A stretch of DNA of 64,000 nt from Accumulibacter sp. (GTDB lineage: Bacteria > Pseudomonadota > Gammaproteobacteria > Burkholderiales > Rhodocyclaceae): positions 310,001 to 374,000 of the forward strand of contig NZ_JAZKUG010000001.1 in NCBI RefSeq assembly GCF_036625195.1. The letters run 5' to 3'. The notes beneath the pieces are model-generated. The model was not told where the DNA came from and made no database searches. It saw only the letters and a list, made by a program, of their open reading frames with translations. A program made the position numbers and the translations under genes. Position 1 is the stretch's first letter, and the number at the start of each line of letters is the position of its first letter. Positions 61,635 to 64,000 of this stretch are shown here, piece after piece.

Positions 61635-61943
61635 GATCAGAACCCATTCAGCCGTCTCGACCTTCGCGGCATTCGAATGCAAGAGCGCAGTTAACGATAC
61701 CGCTCCAAGCGCTCGCCCGTCGGGTGCAAAGGCCGCCCCATCGTCGCGGTAGGTTCCGGCAATGGACGGACATATCTCAAGCTTCGTATCGACGTTCGAG
61801 AGGGGGGGCAGTGCCGATGGATATTCAGGAATCGTGAAGCACCCAGGCAACGCTCCAGCGGCAGCGAGCGCCGCAACGCAAAACAATACCTCGCGCAACT
61901 TCGCAGCGCGGCTTCGTACGGCGTGTCGGTTCTCAGGCAGCAT
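61629..61943 (-). CDS. Small predicted lipoprotein, probable integron cassette gene
   Basis: 104 residues from the ATG at 61943. The signal peptide (LREVLFCVAALAAAGALPGC) ends in a lipobox Cys at about residue 33, followed by about 70 residues of no known family (segments EICPSIAGTYRDDGAAFAPD, LGAVSLTALL). The start lies 8 bases after a GTTAGGC core and the stop falls inside a GCCTAAC core, the arrangement of a cassette gene. The upstream ATG at 61991 lies inside the attC-like site. Function unknown. Confidence 0.65.
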   Translation of the reverse strand: MLPENRHAVRSRAAKLREVLFCVAALAAAGALPGCFTIPEYPSALPPLSNVDTKLEICPSIAGTYRDDGAAFAPDGRALGAVSLTALLHSNAAKVETAEWVLIA

Positions 61944-61951
61944 CTCGCGCG

Positions 61952-62023
61952 GCCTAACGTAGAGGTGAGGGGCGGCAAGAAAGCGCAGCATTTTTGGCGT
62001 CCCTCTCGACCGCCATATTATGC
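61952..62023 (-). other. attC-like recombination site between GNAT and lipoprotein genes
   Basis: 72 bases read on the minus strand: GCATAAT at the GNAT stop codon, an imperfect stem (GAGGGACGCC facing GCCGCCCCTC, 8 of 10 paired) and the end core GTTAGGC at 61958-61952, which fits GTTRRRY. The two arms next to the cores are also related (GCxTAA ... GAGGG). Length, orientation and position between two short genes match attC. Confidence 0.65.
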
Positions 62024-62425
62024 ATTTGTAAGCCTCATAAGCTTGACTTCGCCAACATTGGTGGAGAAACCGTGCTTTTCGTAGAACGACAACATTTCAG
62101 GTAAGCAATAAAGCTCAAAGTGTCTTACCGACTTTAAGCGTTCGTTATTCTTGACGAGAGAGAGCAATTTATTGCCAAGACCTTTGCCTCTTTCGACTTG
62201 CGTAACGATTACATCGAAAATAAGTGCTTTGAATGTGAAATCAGTCAGTACACGCACAAATCCAATTAAGTCATCGTGCCCTGAAGTGATGCCAATGCAA
62301 ATTTGAGAACCACTGACGCACTGTTTTGTATCTTCAAGGGAGCGGCCACGAGTCCACCATTCAGCCTGATAGAGTGCATGCAGCTGTTCAATGTGTTTTT
62401 CGCTCAGTTCAAGGATGACGTTCAT
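62018..62425 (-). CDS. GNAT family N-acetyltransferase, probable integron cassette gene
   Basis: 135 residues from ATG 62425 (alternatively 143 from ATG 62449, which lies inside the GTTATGC core). The acetyl-CoA motif is QVERGKGLGNKLLSLVK, preceded by FKALIFDVIV; the later HFELYCLPEMLSFYEKHGF is typical of the GNAT fold. G+C is about 43 percent, far below neighbours, as common for cassette genes. Substrate unknown; such cassette acetyltransferases may modify antibiotics or small molecules but nothing here shows that. Upstream and downstream it is bordered by attC-like sites in the same orientation. Confidence 0.85.
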   Translation of the reverse strand: MNVILELSEKHIEQLHALYQAEWWTRGRSLEDTKQCVSGSQICIGITSGHDDLIGFVRVLTDFTFKALIFDVIVTQVERGKGLGNKLLSLVKNNERLKSVRHFELYCLPEMLSFYEKHGFSTNVGEVKLMRLTNA

Positions 62426-62445
62426 GTGGCCGAGAGTTTCAAGAC

Positions 62446-62511
62446 GCATAACGTGAAAGCTCAGGCGACGGCCGCGGCTTCATGCGGCCGGTTGCCTGCA
62501 GCGCCGGGTTA
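62446..62511 (-). other. attC-like site upstream of the GNAT gene, split by IS630
   Basis: On the minus strand the end core GTTATGC (62452-62446) overlaps the first possible GNAT start codon. The stem is CAGGCAACCGGCCGC against GCGGCCGTCGCCTG, paired except for one extra base, the extrahelical-base pattern of attC. The first core is broken by the IS630 insertion; removing the element and one TA restores TTCTAAC (rest at 63642-63645), close to RYYYAAC. The restored site is about 70 bases. Confidence 0.65.
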
Positions 62512-63639
62512 CTAAGCAATAAATAAATTGCGTGCATTGAGTTCTGGCGCGCGGACGAGTTTCATGTATAATGCTCGCCATGAACTTTCATTCGATTCCC
62601 CCAAGGCCGGTTTTCACTTCTCGCCGCATGGAACAGCAATGGATACGCATGCAAAGCGTCAAAATGGTTCGGTCTGGTATGCCGGCGAGTGACGTGGCGC
62701 GCCATTTTGATGTCTCGGTGCGCGCGGTTTTCAAATGGGTGGCGGCATTTTACGACGGTGGTCAGAACGCGTTGCTTGCCCGAGAAGGCGCGGGTCGGCC
62801 GCCGAAGGTCAGCCCGGATCAGTTGCGCTGGATTGCCGATACGGTTCGCGACCGCACGCCCGACCAGTTGAAGTTTGACTTCGGGTTGTGGACCTTGCGC
62901 CTGATCGGCAGCCTGATCGAACGGCAGTTTCAGATGACGCTGAGCCTGCCGACCTTGGGCAAGGTCATGCGGCAACTCGGATTCACTGCCCAGCGCCCGC
63001 TGTACCGTGCCTATCAGCAGGATGCGGCGCTGGTGCAGCGCTGGCACACGGAGGAGTACCCCGCTCTCCAGGCACGTGCGAGGGCTCGTGGGGCGTTGAT
63101 CATGTTCGCTGACGAGGCTGGGATGCGCTCGGACTACCACGCGGGCACGACTTGGGCGCCTCGCGGCCGGACGCCGGTGGTACGCACCACAGGCCAGCGC
63201 GTCTCCGTCCAGATGCTGTCGGCAGTTGGCACGGGCGGGCAACTTCAGTTCATGCTTCACGAGGGTCTGGTCAACGCCGCGGTGTTCCGTACCTTCCTCG
63301 AACAACTCATGCTCGGCGCGACGCAGCCCATTTTCCTGGTTGTCGATGGTCATTCGATTCACAAAGCGAAGCTGGTGAGCGAATACGTCGCGTCCACCAA
63401 CGGCATGCTGGAACTGCACTTCCTGCCGCCTTACTCGCCGCAACTCAATCCGGACGAGCAAGTGTGGAAGAGCGTCAAGGAACGCGTGGCGAAACAGAAG
63501 CCGCTCGACAAAATCAGCCTGCGGCGTCTCATTGAGGGGGCGTTGGAGCACCTTCAAAATCTTCCAGAGATCGTGCGAGGGTTTTTTCGGCATCCGGATT
63601 GCGCTCGTACAATATGAACAGCAGACGTTTATTGCTTAG
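62512..63639 (+). mobile_element. IS630-family insertion sequence, 1128 bp, with TA target duplication
   Basis: Perfect 12-base inverted ends CTAAGCAATAAA at 62512-62523 and the complement at 63628-63639 are each flanked by TA (62510-62511, 63640-63641), the target duplication of the IS630/Tc1 superfamily. One full-length transposase gene fills the element. It has inserted into the core of an attC-like site between two cassette genes. Confidence 0.92.
62580..63617 (+). CDS. IS630-family transposase
   Basis: About 345 residues, full length. N-terminal helix-turn-helix (MVRSGMPASDVARHFDVSVR, then VFKWVAAF), then a DDE core with FADEAGMRSD (first Asp), FLVVDGHSIHKAK (second Asp) and LPPYSPQLNPDEQVWKSVK (Glu, ~residue 305), the standard IS630 signature. 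The ATG at 62580 (MNFHSIPPR) or the ATG at 62571 may be used. All catalytic residues are intact and the element ends are perfect, so it is probably active or recently active. Confidence 0.93.
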   Translation: MNFHSIPPRPVFTSRRMEQQWIRMQSVKMVRSGMPASDVARHFDVSVRAVFKWVAAFYDGGQNALLAREGAGRPPKVSPDQLRWIADTVRDRTPDQLKFDFGLWTLRLIGSLIERQFQMTLSLPTLGKVMRQLGFTAQRPLYRAYQQDAALVQRWHTEEYPALQARARARGALIMFADEAGMRSDYHAGTTWAPRGRTPVVRTTGQRVSVQMLSAVGTGGQLQFMLHEGLVNAAVFRTFLEQLMLGATQPIFLVVDGHSIHKAKLVSEYVASTNGMLELHFLPPYSPQLNPDEQVWKSVKERVAKQKPLDKISLRRLIEGALEHLQNLPEIVRGFFRHPDCARTI

Positions 63640-63681
63640 TAGAACGCCGTCTGACAAACGCGCAAGCCCTCCGTCGTGGCC

Positions 63682-63984
63682 CTATTTGCACCATTGCCGT
63701 TCACAGGGGATGCCGTCGTTGTTCCCGTCCATTTGTGTGCCAGGACAGTTTCTCAGAAAGAATGTGGCTTCGGCGCAAGAAGTCATTTGGGAGCAGTGCG
63801 TACGCCCATCGCATTTGAACGTGGCGATGCTTGAGCTGTGCGGCTTTGGGGAGGTTGCTGCCGCTGACTTCGAGTATTGAGCCTCGGCCTCAACGACGCG
63901 CTGCGCCTTGCGAGAGTCTTGAAACTTCGTGTAACCATACCAACCAAGTGAGGCAATGATTAGCAGTATGATGAGTTGTTTCAT
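63682..63984 (-). CDS. Excalibur calcium-binding domain protein, probable integron cassette gene
   Basis: 100 residues. A single N-terminal membrane helix (MKQLIILLIIASLGWYGYTKF) precedes a polar linker and a C-terminal excalibur domain (about 56-100) with FKCDGRTHCSQMTSCAEA, FFLRNCPGTQMDG and the Ca-loop DGNNDGIPCE. The domain is found in secreted or envelope proteins; its exact role is unknown. Low G+C and position just upstream (in its own reading direction) of an attC-like site suggest a cassette. The ATG at 63984 lies 16 bases from the window end and no ribosome site is seen. Confidence 0.85.
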   Translation of the reverse strand: MKQLIILLIIASLGWYGYTKFQDSRKAQRVVEAEAQYSKSAAATSPKPHSSSIATFKCDGRTHCSQMTSCAEATFFLRNCPGTQMDGNNDGIPCERQWCK

Positions 63985-64000
63985 TTTTCGGTGCGCTCGT

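Overview
The window is chromosomal DNA from a high-GC Gram-negative bacterium, most likely a betaproteobacterium of the Rhodocyclales / 'Candidatus Accumulibacter' type. The reasons are the housekeeping blocks def-MTIP-hpt-ligA-zipA-smc, dapC-dapD-pilU-dapE-prmB-tesA and rpsO-pnp, the lipoproteins, and a PilU-type twitching ATPase. The lineage is an inference from gene order and protein style; no 16S or other phylogenetic marker was compared.

Layout. (1) 1-9.2 kb: ordinary chromosome, mostly minus strand. It holds an unknown exported protein, a PLP decarboxylase, a YihY-type membrane protein, a lower-GC LysE exporter/DUF924 pair, a class A penicillin-binding protein, a NUDIX hydrolase and a low-molecular-weight phosphatase. 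(2) 9.4-30.3 kb: a compact anti-phage/restriction island, all minus strand. An upstream pair encodes a giant DUF1998 helicase with a C-terminal Vsr-like nuclease domain and an SNF2-type helicase. A 0.2 kb AT-rich gap follows, then seven tightly spaced or overlapping genes: AAA/DUF234 ATPase, 1313-residue N6-adenine methyltransferase, SMC-like ATPase, DUF4276 TOPRIM protein, McrB, McrC and an HNH nuclease. Both ends abut gene remnants (an ADP-ribosylglycohydrolase piece on the left, a WYL-regulator tail on the right), so the island looks inserted. (3) 30.7-55.5 kb: conserved core, including an unusual FecR-like lipoprotein with four GWCC repeats, def, MTIP, hpt, ligA, zipA, smc, queF, the lysine/diaminopimelate genes, pilU, prmB, tesA, pepN, rpsO and pnp, ending at a bidirectional terminator and tRNA-Lys. 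(4) 55.7-64 kb: a mosaic accessory region. It contains an ISKra4-type element with intact ends and a 9-bp target duplication, an IS110 remnant, two toxin-antitoxin pairs (TumE/TumA-like and VapBC-like), a truncated IS91, an N-terminally truncated IS1634, an IS630 element, and three small minus-strand genes separated by attC-like sites.

How the parts may work together. The island joins at least three defence logics in one transcription direction: a class 1 DISARM- or Druantia-like helicase/methylase set, a split OLD-like ATPase + TOPRIM pair, and McrBC with an extra HNH nuclease. ATGA-type overlaps inside the seven-gene unit suggest coupled translation of components usually seen as separate systems. 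The right-hand region is best read as a decayed integron cassette array (excalibur protein, GNAT acetyltransferase, small lipoprotein). IS630 has inserted precisely into the TA of one attC-like core, and the distal end of the array is eroded next to IS1634. If this is right, an integrase gene should lie beyond position 64000.
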